Source: Thermovirga lienii DSM 17291
Lineage (GTDB): Bacteria; Synergistota; Synergistia; Synergistales; Thermovirgaceae
Direction: 5' to 3'
Length of the DNA: 64,000 nt
NCBI GenBank assembly: GCA_000233775.1
Contig: CP003096.1
Span: forward strand, 832,501 to 896,500
The position numbers were made by a program, and so were the translations under genes. Below the pieces are notes generated by a model. The model saw nothing but the letters and a program-made list of their open reading frames with translations, did not search any database and was not told where the DNA came from. This document shows, piece after piece, positions 20,864-30,339 of the stretch; position 1 is the first letter of the stretch; each line of letters opens with the position of its first letter.

Positions 20864-21928
20864 ATGGAAAGGCGAAAGAAAGCAGTATTAATATGGGTTT
20901 CAGTAATAATCTTAGTTATTGGCTACGGGACATGGAAAGTGGCTACAAAACCGAAACAAGCTCCGCCTACTAGTGTGGCCACTATCCACGCTCAAAAGGG
21001 AATTCCCGTTACTGCAGAAAAGGCCAGGAGAGGTCCTTGGGAGCACTGGATCAGTCTTTACGGAACGGTCGAATCCTCAAAAGTTGTGCAGATTTCTGCT
21101 GATCGGCAGGAATATGTTTTAGCGGTCTTGTGCGATGTTGGTGACCTTTTGTCTCCTGGTGATGCCATGGCAATCTTGGATACCAGGGAAATCAAAGAGA
21201 AATACGAGGCTCAGAGGGCCAAGGTCAGAGAGCTTTTGGACAATTACAGGAGATTGCAGTCTTTGAAAAAAGCAGGAGGAGCTAGCGCCCAGGAGGTTGA
21301 AAGTGCTCTTTCCGCTTACCTTGACGGGGAAGCTAAGCTGAAGGAGTTGGAAATTGACCTTGATCGCTCTAAGGTGAGCTCTCCAATAGAGGGCATCGTA
21401 ATGGAGAAGTTCGTGGAACCAGGTGACTTGGCTTCTCCTGGAAAGGTTTTGTTTAAGGTGGCGGACCTTGACTCCTTGGAAGTTCATTTGGTAGCTTCGC
21501 CAAAAGATGCACTAAAGCTAGCCAATGCCCACGCTGCAAGGGTTAATACCCCAAAAGGGTGGATTGATGCTTCTGTTAAAAGGGTTGATCCCGTTGCCGA
21601 TGCCCAAACAGGCTTGCTGAAGGTGATACTTGAAGTGCCTTCTGAGTCTGGACTAAGGCCTGGAGAAACAGTTGAAGGTCAATTAAAGGACGAAAATGTT
21701 GCCGAAGCCATATATGTGCCTTACGAGGCGATTCAGCGGCCTGATGAAGGAAAAGCTGCCGTTTTCGTGGTATCGGGGGATGTTGCCGTTCAAAAAGAGG
21801 TGGTCTTGGGAGAATCCTTTAACGGCTATGTGCGAATAATTTCAGGACTTGATGGAGACGAAAAAGTGGTGGTAAGAGGTTCAGACAGGCTTTATCCCAA
21901 CGCGAAGATATGGCTTCAAGGAGAGTAG
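20864..21928 (+). CDS. RND efflux periplasmic adaptor (HlyD/AcrA type)
   Basis: This 354-residue membrane-fusion protein has an N-terminal anchor (about residues 8-25). A split biotinyl-lipoyl domain follows, with GDLLSPGDAMAILDT in the first half and SSPIEGIVMEKFVEPGDLASPG in the second, separated by a short alpha-hairpin. The beta-barrel and membrane-proximal parts end in YVPYEAI and VVSGLDG-like sequence. It would bridge the RND permease and the TolC channel. ATG 20864 follows TTAGGAGGTTCG. Spacing to the genes on both sides is under 15 bases, indicating one operon. Confidence 0.93.
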   Translation: MERRKKAVLIWVSVIILVIGYGTWKVATKPKQAPPTSVATIHAQKGIPVTAEKARRGPWEHWISLYGTVESSKVVQISADRQEYVLAVLCDVGDLLSPGDAMAILDTREIKEKYEAQRAKVRELLDNYRRLQSLKKAGGASAQEVESALSAYLDGEAKLKELEIDLDRSKVSSPIEGIVMEKFVEPGDLASPGKVLFKVADLDSLEVHLVASPKDALKLANAHAARVNTPKGWIDASVKRVDPVADAQTGLLKVILEVPSESGLRPGETVEGQLKDENVAEAIYVPYEAIQRPDEGKAAVFVVSGDVAVQKEVVLGESFNGYVRIISGLDGDEKVVVRGSDRLYPNAKIWLQGE

Positions 21929-21932
21929 GGCC

Positions 21933-24900
21933 ATGGGATTGGTGGAAGTTTCTGTAAGAAGGCCCATACTGACGTCTGTAATAATTGTAATTCTTTTGTT
22001 TTTGGGTATCTATGCTTTCCTTAATGAAGGTGTGGCCTTGCTGCCCAAGGTTGATATCCCTGTTGTGCTGATAAGGACCACATATAAAGGAGCTAGTCCC
22101 CTTGAAGTGGAGAACTTGGTAGTGAAACCCATAGAGGATGCGGTGGCCACGGTCGAGGGAGTCGATGAAATAAACGGATACGCAATTGAAGGAACTGGCT
22201 TTGTGGTTGCCCAACTGACTTACGAGACGGATGTGACGCAGGCAACCCTAGATATATCTACGAGGATAAGGTCAATTATAGGCTCTCTTCCCGAAGATGC
22301 GGATGAGCCAGTAGTTGAGAAATTTGACATCAACGCTAGACCGTTCATGATAATGGTCGCTGAAAGCAACCTTCCGCCATATATGACTAAAAGCATAGTG
22401 GAGGAGCAGATAGCCAAACGAATCACTCAGATCCCAGGGATGGCGAACGTTGACGTTGTTGGTGGGAGGACGAGGGAGATTCATTTGAACGTTTCTCCTA
22501 AGGAATTAGTGGCCAGGAATTTAAGTTTGCGAAAGCTTTCTTCCTATGTGGCAGGGAGCAACCTCAATTCCCCCTCCGGACGGATTTCTCAGGGGCTAAA
22601 GGAAACATCGGTCCGCGTAGTGGGTGAACCCAAATCTGTTTTGGAGTTGGGGAACATAGGTATTCCTTTGGGAGAGGACAAGGTAGTTCTCCTTAAAGAT
22701 ATTGCGGAGATTGAGGACGGGTTGGCCGAAGAGCGGAGCAAGGCTCGTTACAACGGCAAGCCTGCAATTTTATTGGAGCTCGTGGCAAGACCCAACGCAA
22801 ACGTGGTTGAGGTCGCCAAGCAGGTAAAAAAAGTCATAAAAGAAGTCGCCCCTGCCTTCAGGGGTAGCATTTCACTGGAAGCAATCTACGATAGCAGCGA
22901 GTTTGTTGAAAAAGCGGTAAAAAACGTGATAAGGGACATGACCATAGGGACCGTTCTTACTGCCTTGGTCATCTTTCTTTTCCTGCAGCAATTCGGTGCT
23001 ACCTTGGCGGTGGCGGTCTCCATGCCGGCGGCAATTATAGCAACGTTTATTCCCATGTTTCTTATGGGCTTCACTTTGAACGTCATGAGCACCTTGGGAT
23101 TGGCCATATCAGTGGGGGTCTTAGTGAACAATGCTATTTTGGTCTTGGAAAACATTTACCGCTACAGGGACATGGGAGAGACTCCAATAAATGCGTCTAT
23201 CAAGGGTACAAGGGAGATAGAGGTAGCGGTCCTTTCCACGACTGCCACAAATCTAGGAGTTTTCATTCCTGTGGCTTTCATGGGAGGTATAGTGGGTCAA
23301 TTTTTCTATCAGTTTGCGTTGACAGTGGTCTTTGCAACATTGTTCTCTCTGTGGGCCGCTTTCACGGTTACTCCTATGGCAGCAGCCAGATTAGGCGGGG
23401 TGCATAGGGTCTCCAAACCTGCCATGATTCTCACTGGATGGTGGCAAAAAGTTTACTCCACGATTGAGGATGCTCACCATTATTTGGTTCCACGGTGCGT
23501 GCGCCATCCAGTTCGAACGTTGGTGTTCTTTGTTGTGATGCTCGGGGTGGCCCTTTACTTTTCGAGGTATATAGGGTTCCAGTTTTTCCCAAGGGTTGAT
23601 GAAGGAATAATAACGGTAAGTATAGAGTTGTCCAGCACCGCATCTTTGGATGCAACAGATGAGGTAGTTCAATATGTAGAAAAAACGCTGAAGGAGAAAC
23701 CCTACGTCAAGTCGGTAAGTTCCAACGTGGGTGGAGGCTCCAGGCTAGGCGGTGCAAATACAGGACAGGTAAGAGCTTACCTCATTGAGGAGGGGCGTAG
23801 GCCATCTGCGTTTGCCATAGCTTCCATGCTGCGCAAGGAATTTGCTTCTGTGCCTGATGCCAAGATATCGGTAAATGTCTCCAATGGAAGGGGTGGTGGT
23901 AACTCCAAGCCCATACAGATCACCTTGGTTGGTCCAGAGTTGGATGTACTGAACGAAAAATCTCAGGAATTAATAAGGAAATTGAGAGGAGTAGAAGGTT
24001 TAGTGGACCTTGACTCTGATTGGGAAGTAGGACGTCAGGAATTGAGGCTCTTACCGAACCACTTCAAGTTGGCGGGTTTGGGTGTTACTTTGGATGATGT
24101 GGCTTCCGAACTAAGGGGATACATAAGCGGAGTAAAGGCAGGAGTATATAGGGAAAGGGGTTATGAGTACGACATCCTTGTGCAGTTGGGCGAACAGTGG
24201 AGAGACGCCCCCTCAAAGGTGGAGGAATTGCCTCTTTGGACTCCAAAAGGTTTCGTCCCGTTGAAGGAGTTGGTTCATGTAAAATATGAGAAAGGTCCCA
24301 CAGCTATATATAGATTGGACCGACAAAGAAAAGTTACAGTGGAAGGAGAAGTGGCTGGAAGATCAGTAGGAGAAGTTTTCAGAGACATTCAGCCGATAGT
24401 CAGGAAGATTGAGTTGCCCCAAGGGTATAGGTTTATATACAAAGGAGAAATTGAGGACATCCAGGAGAACTTCAGAAGGCTAATAACGGCCTTTGGTATG
24501 GCGACGTTTTTAACTTTCTTGATGATTGCCGGTATAATTGAGTCCTACCTTTTTGCTTTCGTTATAATGCTTACGGTTCCTATCTCCATAATTGGCGTTG
24601 TGCCGGCGCTGCTTTTTACTGGGACGACGCTGTCCATTTATGGACTTTTGGGCCTGATAATGCTGGTGGGTCTCGTTGTCAACAATGCGATAATAATAGT
24701 CGACTACGCTGAACTGTTGAGAAAGAGGGGATACAAGCCTGATGAAGCTGTTATAGAGGCCTGCAACGTTAGGTTGAGGCCTATAATAATGGCGGACGTG
24801 ACAACGTTGATAGCCTTATTGCCTTTGGCCATGGGAATGGGAACAGGGGGCCAATATAGAGCCCCATTGGCCATAGTCTTAATAGGGGGACTGATTGCAG

Positions 24901-24989
24901 GTGGAACCATGGCCTTGTTCCTGATACCTCCCATTTACAACGTGGTTTGGAGGTTAAAGGCCTACGTATCGAAGGGGGGCTTATTGTGA
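21933..24989 (+). CDS. RND (HAE1/AcrB-like) efflux permease with altered proton-relay residues
   Basis: This 1018-residue inner-membrane pump has the full AcrB-type layout: an N-terminal span, a large periplasmic domain, spans 2-6, a second periplasmic domain and spans 8-12. The fourth span reads GLAISVGVLVNNAILVLENI, so residues 399-400 are Asn-Asn where AcrB has the essential D407-D408. The tenth span reads GLVVNNAIIIVDYAE, with Asn 917 where AcrB has K940. The usual H+ relay is therefore missing, although the rest of the family fold is intact; coupling may differ. It probably exports hydrophobic compounds, substrate unknown. The next gene overlaps its stop by four bases. Confidence 0.92.
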   Translation: MGLVEVSVRRPILTSVIIVILLFLGIYAFLNEGVALLPKVDIPVVLIRTTYKGASPLEVENLVVKPIEDAVATVEGVDEINGYAIEGTGFVVAQLTYETDVTQATLDISTRIRSIIGSLPEDADEPVVEKFDINARPFMIMVAESNLPPYMTKSIVEEQIAKRITQIPGMANVDVVGGRTREIHLNVSPKELVARNLSLRKLSSYVAGSNLNSPSGRISQGLKETSVRVVGEPKSVLELGNIGIPLGEDKVVLLKDIAEIEDGLAEERSKARYNGKPAILLELVARPNANVVEVAKQVKKVIKEVAPAFRGSISLEAIYDSSEFVEKAVKNVIRDMTIGTVLTALVIFLFLQQFGATLAVAVSMPAAIIATFIPMFLMGFTLNVMSTLGLAISVGVLVNNAILVLENIYRYRDMGETPINASIKGTREIEVAVLSTTATNLGVFIPVAFMGGIVGQFFYQFALTVVFATLFSLWAAFTVTPMAAARLGGVHRVSKPAMILTGWWQKVYSTIEDAHHYLVPRCVRHPVRTLVFFVVMLGVALYFSRYIGFQFFPRVDEGIITVSIELSSTASLDATDEVVQYVEKTLKEKPYVKSVSSNVGGGSRLGGANTGQVRAYLIEEGRRPSAFAIASMLRKEFASVPDAKISVNVSNGRGGGNSKPIQITLVGPELDVLNEKSQELIRKLRGVEGLVDLDSDWEVGRQELRLLPNHFKLAGLGVTLDDVASELRGYISGVKAGVYRERGYEYDILVQLGEQWRDAPSKVEELPLWTPKGFVPLKELVHVKYEKGPTAIYRLDRQRKVTVEGEVAGRSVGEVFRDIQPIVRKIELPQGYRFIYKGEIEDIQENFRRLITAFGMATFLTFLMIAGIIESYLFAFVIMLTVPISIIGVVPALLFTGTTLSIYGLLGLIMLVGLVVNNAIIIVDYAELLRKRGYKPDEAVIEACNVRLRPIIMADVTTLIALLPLAMGMGTGGQYRAPLAIVLIGGLIAGGTMALFLIPPIYNVVWRLKAYVSKGGLL

Positions 24990-26443
24990 AGAGAGGACTA
25001 TTTTTCTGGGGGGCCTTTATTTTAGTGGCAGTTATTATCGTGGGAGGTTTCTTTTACCTAGGAAGAAAACCTTCCTTGCTTGACCCGCTTAATGCCATAC
25101 CTGAAGTTGAAGCAGATCAATCTTGGCTTTTGCTTGAATCGCCAGGGGATCAATTGAGCCTATTGGAGTGGCCCGAGGACAAAAATGAAGTTAGTACTGT
25201 AGAGGTCTTTACCAAAGATATATTGGGATTGTCTTCGTTATCGTCCAAGGTTGCCCTTTGGGTTCAGCTTCCATATGGCGATCGGTGGTATGGAGCCTTT
25301 CAAATGCCGAAGGAGGAAATTGACTCTTTGAGGGCATTAAAAACTCCAGAACGCTGGAGAAGCAGGTTCCCAAATTGTGTAGTTGGCGAGACCTCAGAAG
25401 GAGCGATTAAAATCAAGTTCTCGGAAGACTCAGAACCTGTGGTGGGTGCGGTCGAAAGGGGGACATTGCTTCTATCGAAGGATGCTCAGGGCCTTTCTAA
25501 GATGTACGAAGCCATTGAAACCCCGTCGAAGCGAATGAAGGTAAAGTGGGATGTGAAGCCTTCTTTGCCAGCCCACTTGGTGGTCTTTGATGATGGAAAG
25601 TTGGCTTCAAAGTTGGGGGAAAAACTTGGCGTAGATGAAGACCTTGGAGAATCTTTACCTTTGACTTTTACCCTTGGATGGGAGTCCTCAGATGATAGAG
25701 GGAATATATTCTGGAATATCAATGGGCTTGAAGATGTTTTCGCTTCAAATGATGTTGCAGATCGTATTGAGCCCATAAGTTGGGAAGGAGAATTTTTCGT
25801 CCCAGATCCACTGGTTGCTGCTTTTGCCTTCAATGCAAAGGGGCTTGTGGCGGACACAATGATGGAAGGGTTTGAGGAGGCTGCTTCCAAGGCTTACAGT
25901 GAAAGGAAAGAGCTATTGGAGCTATTGGATGGGGCTATTATCTCCATGGTCGGAGGAAAATCGAGAGTGGCCTTGTTGTCCTTGCCTGGGATACTCGTTC
26001 AATTGCCAGAAAGGGGCGACAAAGGCGTTGAGGCAGTCAACGAATTATGGGATTCTTTCTGGCTTGATCCAAGGCCTATCGAGGGTTTTGCTGCGGGGGG
26101 AGCTGTTGCTTTCCCCTTTACCCTCATAGGGGCGGCTGATGAGAGATTAGTGCTTTTAGGAGCTATAGATTTAAACACCTTGATAAAAAATAAGAGTGTC
26201 ACAGAGATAATTGGTTATGACAAACCCTCCTTGGGTTGGCTTTACGTTGATTTCCCCAAGGCAGCGGAGGCGTTGGAGGATTTACAGAAAATAGGCAGTC
26301 TTTCAACCAAGGTCGGAGTTACTAATACACCAGACTTGGAGAAGATTGAACAGACTATAAGCAGACTCAAACAACTGGGCAGGCTTAAAATGGTTTTTTA
26401 TGACTTAAAAAGTGGCGAGGCTCGTTGGGAGCCCAGCAATTGA
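24986..26443 (+). CDS. Membrane-anchored protein of unknown function in the RND operon
   Basis: This protein of about 485 residues is not recognised. One N-terminal membrane anchor (about residues 6-26) is followed by a large soluble domain that should lie outside the cytoplasm. The domain is acidic with few Cys and contains repeated Leu-rich short helices. GTG 24986 overlaps the RND permease stop (GTGA) and has AAGGGGGG just upstream, so its translation is coupled to that of the pump. It could be an accessory subunit, or merely a cell-envelope protein sharing the transcript. I found no catalytic motif. Confidence 0.75.
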   Translation: MKRGLFFWGAFILVAVIIVGGFFYLGRKPSLLDPLNAIPEVEADQSWLLLESPGDQLSLLEWPEDKNEVSTVEVFTKDILGLSSLSSKVALWVQLPYGDRWYGAFQMPKEEIDSLRALKTPERWRSRFPNCVVGETSEGAIKIKFSEDSEPVVGAVERGTLLLSKDAQGLSKMYEAIETPSKRMKVKWDVKPSLPAHLVVFDDGKLASKLGEKLGVDEDLGESLPLTFTLGWESSDDRGNIFWNINGLEDVFASNDVADRIEPISWEGEFFVPDPLVAAFAFNAKGLVADTMMEGFEEAASKAYSERKELLELLDGAIISMVGGKSRVALLSLPGILVQLPERGDKGVEAVNELWDSFWLDPRPIEGFAAGGAVAFPFTLIGAADERLVLLGAIDLNTLIKNKSVTEIIGYDKPSLGWLYVDFPKAAEALEDLQKIGSLSTKVGVTNTPDLEKIEQTISRLKQLGRLKMVFYDLKSGEARWEPSN

Positions 26444-26497
26444 GTTTAGAGAATATGAATTGAAAGCAAGTGCTTAAACAAAAGGGGGATTTAGTGG

Positions 26498-27778
26498 ATG
26501 GTACAAAATGCCTTGGCGGTACTTATGGAGCGCAATTGCATAGAATGGTGCAGCAACCCTGAGGAGCTTGGTTCTTTGTTCTCCACAGAGATGGTTACTG
26601 GATACATTGGGTTCGATCCGACAGCAGATAGTCTTCACGTGGGGCATTTGATACCCATAATGGGACTTGCCTGGATGCAGCGGTTGGGTCACAGGCCGAT
26701 AGCAATAGCTGGAGGCGGGACCGGATTGATAGGCGACCCTTCAGGAAAGAGCAAAGAACGAAACCTGCTCACATTGGAACAAGTGGAACAGAACATGGTG
26801 AGTGTTAAAAAACAGCTTGAGCAATTCCTTGATTTCGATTGTGGTCCTAACTCGGCGCTTATAATAAACAACTATGATTGGCTTGGTAAGTTGGGTTTGA
26901 TTGAGTTCCTCAGAGATACGGGCAAGTATTTTACCGTCAATTACATGATAGGTAGGGAGTACGTTAAAAGCCGCCTGGAGGATCCAGAAAAATCCATTTC
27001 CTTCACGGAATTTTCTTACATGCTTCTTCAGGCTTATGATTTTTATCATCTATATAAGGAATATGGGTGCAAACTTCAGATGGGTGGTAATGATCAGCAG
27101 GGGAACATTATAGCAGGCATTGATCTTATACGAAAGAAGGCTGGAGGCCAAGCCTACGGCATAACATATCCTTTGTTGCTGACAGCTTCGGGTCAGAAGT
27201 TTGGCAAGACAGAGGACGGAGCTGTGTGGTTGTCGCCGCAAAAGACATCTCCATATAAATTTTACCAGTTTTGGATAAACACCGATGACAGGGATGTGGA
27301 AAAGCTTTTGAAGTTGTTTACCTTTTTACCTCTCGAAGAAATCAGAGAGTTGATGGAGGAGCACGAAAAAAGTCCTGAGAAGAGGTCCGCGCAGAGACGC
27401 TTGGCATGGGAAGTAACCAAGGTGGTACATGGAGAAACTGCTGCAGCTTCGGTGAGAAGAGCCAGCGAAATACTTTTCGGTGGCTCTTTTGAGCTTTCCG
27501 AATTGGATGAAAATATGCTTTCGGTTCTAAGGCGCGAGGTGCCCTCGGGCCATTTCTCCATGGAGGATTCCCAAAACATAGTAGATGTGCTGGTTGCCAG
27601 TGGAGCATGCAAGAGCAAGGGGGAGGCCAAAAGGCTCATAAAGGGAGGCGGTTTGGCGGTCAATGGAAGGAAGGTATCATCGGAAGACGAGCTTATTCAA
27701 AGAGAGGACCTTTTGTTAGGAAAGTACGTATTTTTGCGCTTGGGTAAAAAGAGATATCACATAGCGGAGAACCAGTAA
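26498..27778 (+). CDS. tyrS: Tyrosyl-tRNA synthetase
   Basis: This 426-residue class I synthetase charges tRNA-Tyr. The HIGH-type motif HVGHLIPIMGL is at about residues 47-57. GGNDQQGNIIAGIDLIRK contacts the amino acid, KFGKT is the KMSKS-type loop, and a C-terminal S4 RNA-binding domain (about 365-426) contains AKRLIKGGGLAVNGRKV. The length matches the bacterial enzyme. ATG 26498 follows AAAGGGGGAT. The gap upstream is only 54 bases, too short for a T-box leader, so expression probably depends on the preceding operon or a nearby promoter. Confidence 0.96.
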   Translation: MVQNALAVLMERNCIEWCSNPEELGSLFSTEMVTGYIGFDPTADSLHVGHLIPIMGLAWMQRLGHRPIAIAGGGTGLIGDPSGKSKERNLLTLEQVEQNMVSVKKQLEQFLDFDCGPNSALIINNYDWLGKLGLIEFLRDTGKYFTVNYMIGREYVKSRLEDPEKSISFTEFSYMLLQAYDFYHLYKEYGCKLQMGGNDQQGNIIAGIDLIRKKAGGQAYGITYPLLLTASGQKFGKTEDGAVWLSPQKTSPYKFYQFWINTDDRDVEKLLKLFTFLPLEEIRELMEEHEKSPEKRSAQRRLAWEVTKVVHGETAAASVRRASEILFGGSFELSELDENMLSVLRREVPSGHFSMEDSQNIVDVLVASGACKSKGEAKRLIKGGGLAVNGRKVSSEDELIQREDLLLGKYVFLRLGKKRYHIAENQ

Positions 27779-27801
27779 ATTAAAAGAGGTGCAAAATAGT
27801 A

Positions 27802-28650
27802 GTGTCCTATATATCGTCCTTCCTTAAAGCTGTTACTTTGTATGTGGGTAAAGGTGGTACAAGAGCAACCCTACTTGATTACCTCTTGTCTGGGATGCTT
27901 AAGACAACGAAACCCAGGGGGAAAGTAGCTATGGATAACCTTTCCATAGCCTTTCCCCAAAGTACTGAAGAGTGGCGTAAAGACATGCTGAGCAAAGTCT
28001 ACAGCCACTTTGCCTCCACCCTCGTGGAGTACATAGTGGCGTTGAATGAGCCCGATCGTTTAACAGGATGGTTCAAGACGGTAGAAGGGAAAAAATACTT
28101 GGATGAGGCTTTGACCAGCGGTAGAGGAGCGGTGTTACTTTTTGGGCATTTGGGTAACTGGGAACTATTGGGAGGTTGGCTTGCACTGTCTGGCTACCCT
28201 GTCTATGCAATGGTTAGAAAGCATGATGACCAAGAGTTGGAAGATCTTATAGATGGTTACAGGCAGCGGATGAATCTCAAGATAATAGATAAGGACAACA
28301 TTAGGGAGCCCATAAGGCAGTTAAAAAAAGGCAATTTTGTTGCCATAGCTGGGGATCAACATTGGGGTAGGGCGGGGCTGGAAGTTCCCTTTCTTGGAAA
28401 GACATGTAGCACTCCATCTGGACCTGCAGTATATGCTATCTTGACGGGAGCCCCAATTATACCCATAGCTGCCTTCAGGCGAGGAAAGTTCGATTATGTT
28501 TTTGAGGCCTATCCCCCAATAGAACCTCAAAGAAAGGGCGATAGTAAACAGGAAACATACAGGTTAACGACGCTCGCCAACCAGGCTATTGAGAAGATGA
28601 TCAGAAAGGCACCGGAACAATGGTTATGGATGCACCGGCGTTGGCGCTAG
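27802..28650 (+). CDS. Lysophospholipid/lipid A acyltransferase (LpxL/HtrB family)
   Basis: This 282-residue enzyme of the LpxL family is expected to add a fatty acyl chain to a lipid A precursor at the inner membrane. The catalytic motif GHLGNWE spans residues 115-121, with H116 and E121 as the dyad. GDQHWGRAGLEVPFLG and PAVYAILTGAPIIPI follow, and PEQWLWMHRRWR ends the protein, as in the family. No strong N-terminal membrane span is present. It supports an LPS-containing outer membrane, as does hldA in this window. The start is GTG 27802 after AAAAGAGGTG. Its stop overlaps the convergent tautomerase gene by four bases. Confidence 0.9.
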   Translation: MSYISSFLKAVTLYVGKGGTRATLLDYLLSGMLKTTKPRGKVAMDNLSIAFPQSTEEWRKDMLSKVYSHFASTLVEYIVALNEPDRLTGWFKTVEGKKYLDEALTSGRGAVLLFGHLGNWELLGGWLALSGYPVYAMVRKHDDQELEDLIDGYRQRMNLKIIDKDNIREPIRQLKKGNFVAIAGDQHWGRAGLEVPFLGKTCSTPSGPAVYAILTGAPIIPIAAFRRGKFDYVFEAYPPIEPQRKGDSKQETYRLTTLANQAIEKMIRKAPEQWLWMHRRWR

Positions 28651-28850
28651 GACTTAGGCCTTGGGTCCCTTTCAGAAATAAGAAATCCTCCTATAGAGTA
28701 GTGGGTTTTGGGCATTTCATCTAGGATGATTCGTACTTGCTGCGGTTGAACTTCCAAAGATTCACATATTGCTTCCGTTACCTTTGAAACTAGTTTCTTT
28801 TTTTGTTCGTAGCTTCGGCCTTCCAAAAAATGGATTTGTACAACTGGCAT
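28647..28850 (-). CDS. 4-oxalocrotonate tautomerase family protein
   Basis: This 67-residue protein is a small tautomerase. The N-terminal MPVVQIHFLEGRS leaves Pro as the catalytic N-terminal residue after Met removal. KKKLVSKVTEAICESL and VRIILDEMPKTHYSIGG follow the family pattern. Such proteins form hexamers and move enol/keto double bonds; the natural substrate here is unknown. The ATG follows GAGGTGATAAAGT. The gene lies 20 bases downstream of mnmE on the same strand and may share its transcript. Confidence 0.9.
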   Translation of the reverse strand: MPVVQIHFLEGRSYEQKKKLVSKVTEAICESLEVQPQQVRIILDEMPKTHYSIGGFLISERDPRPKS

Positions 28851-28870
28851 ACTTTATCACCTCTTGTCCA

Positions 28871-30238
28871 TTATTTACCTATGCAGAAACTGCTGAATAT
28901 GGCATCAAGAAGGGCTTCATCTGCTTCCACGCCCAATATCCTTTCCAGACATTTCCTGGCTTCAGCAAGACACGCAGCTGCCGCGTCCTCCCCTAAGTTG
29001 GTACTCAATGCTTCTAAAGCTGTATCAATGTTTGTGAGGACTCCTTTTAGCTCTTCTATCTGTCTTGTTGTGGCATTGAGTCCCTCGTTTACGTCTCCGC
29101 CTTGGAGAAATAGATCAACGATACTGTCCTTTAGTTCCTCGATTCCAGTACGGTTGTTTGCGGAGATTATGTGCACCTTGCTTTCAGGTAGTATCTTGGA
29201 TATGTCCTTCTCTGTCACTACCAGAGGCAGGTCCGCCTTGTTTATGACCACTATATGTCGTTTGTTTTTCAGGGCGTAAGCGACTTTGAGATCTTCTTGT
29301 TGAAGCCTTTCATTGCCATCTATCACCCATAAAAGAATGTCGGATTCGTGAAGGGCTTTTTGTGCTTTTTCGACACCTATGGCTTCCACTTCATCGGAGG
29401 GTTCCCTTATTCCTGCGGTGTCAACTAACCTTAATGGAACCCCCTTGTGGGTCAAAACTTCCTCTATTATGTCTCTTGTGGTTCCTGGTATAGCAGTGAC
29501 TATGGCCCTTGATTCGTTCAAGAAAGCGTTAAGCAGAGAGGATTTGCCAACGTTGGGGCGCCCCACCAGGGCTACCCTTATGCCCTCCCGAAGAAGATTT
29601 CCCTTTCTTGCACTATCCAAAATTGATGCGGTCTCATTTCGCAGTTCGGTAAGCTTAAGGATGCCGTCTTTTGCGGAAAGAGGGGGAATGTCTTCCTCGG
29701 GAAAATCAAGGTTGGCCTCAAGAAGTACGCAAAACTCCATTATCTCGTCGTAAAGATGCTTTATCTTCTCCGAGAAACTTCCAACGAGGTTTCTTGTAGC
29801 TGATTTCAGGGCTTCTTCGCTCCGAGCTCGAATTATGCCTATCACTGATTCTGCTTGGGATAGATCTATACGACCATTGACAAACGCCCTTCGGGTGAAC
29901 TCTCCCGGCTCTGCCAGCCTTGCCCCCTTTTTCAGTAGTTCTTCCAGACACAGTCTTGCGACCAGGGTTCCGCCGTGGCAGTGGATCTCTGCGACTTCTT
30001 CCCCCGTGTAGCTGTAGGGGGCCTGGAACCACACAGCCAAAACTTCGTCTATGGCTTCGCCCTCTTGATTTATGATATATCCGTGGCACATGAAACGGGG
30101 TGGATAACTTTTCAGCGGTCTTTTGCCTCTGAAAATGGAGTCCACGAGGTCCCTTGAGCCTCTGCCTGATAACTTAACTATGGATATTGCAGCTTCTCCC
30201 CATGCGGTCGCTATGGCCGCAATTATATCTTGTCCCAT
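28871..30238 (-). CDS. mnmE: tRNA modification GTPase MnmE
   Basis: This 455-residue protein works with MnmG to place carboxymethylaminomethyl groups on uridine 34 of certain tRNAs. The N-terminal tetrahydrofolate-binding domain begins DIIAAIATAWGEAAISIVKLSG. The G domain has GRPNVGKSSLLNAF (G1), DTAGIRE (G3) and NKADLP (G4). The C-terminal CIGK, with the essential Cys, is present. Length and layout are normal. ATG 30238 follows AAAAGGGGTAACC. A 12-bp inverted repeat (30266-30305) lies just upstream. Confidence 0.97.
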   Translation of the reverse strand: MGQDIIAAIATAWGEAAISIVKLSGRGSRDLVDSIFRGKRPLKSYPPRFMCHGYIINQEGEAIDEVLAVWFQAPYSYTGEEVAEIHCHGGTLVARLCLEELLKKGARLAEPGEFTRRAFVNGRIDLSQAESVIGIIRARSEEALKSATRNLVGSFSEKIKHLYDEIMEFCVLLEANLDFPEEDIPPLSAKDGILKLTELRNETASILDSARKGNLLREGIRVALVGRPNVGKSSLLNAFLNESRAIVTAIPGTTRDIIEEVLTHKGVPLRLVDTAGIREPSDEVEAIGVEKAQKALHESDILLWVIDGNERLQQEDLKVAYALKNKRHIVVINKADLPLVVTEKDISKILPESKVHIISANNRTGIEELKDSIVDLFLQGGDVNEGLNATTRQIEELKGVLTNIDTALEALSTNLGEDAAAACLAEARKCLERILGVEADEALLDAIFSSFCIGK

Positions 30239-30265
30239 ATGGTTACCCCTTTTACCCAGCTATAT

Positions 30266-30305
30266 TGCAGCTGGGGACACCGAGTTTGCGGCATCCCCAG
30301 CTGCA
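30266..30305. repeat. Perfect 12-bp inverted repeat upstream of mnmE
   Basis: TGCAGCTGGGGA (30266-30277) and TCCCCAGCTGCA (30294-30305) are exact reverse complements around a 16-base loop. It lies between the aminotransferase stop and the mnmE start. No T tract follows on either strand, so it is not a standard terminator; it may be a protein-binding site or a structure in the mnmE leader. Confidence 0.7.
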
Positions 30306-30339
30306 GGCAGTATTATATATCAACTTTACTCTTATTTGT

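Noticed and set aside
26444-26497. A T-box leader before tyrS
   Set aside because: The gap of 54 bases is too short and contains no T-box sequence or terminator.
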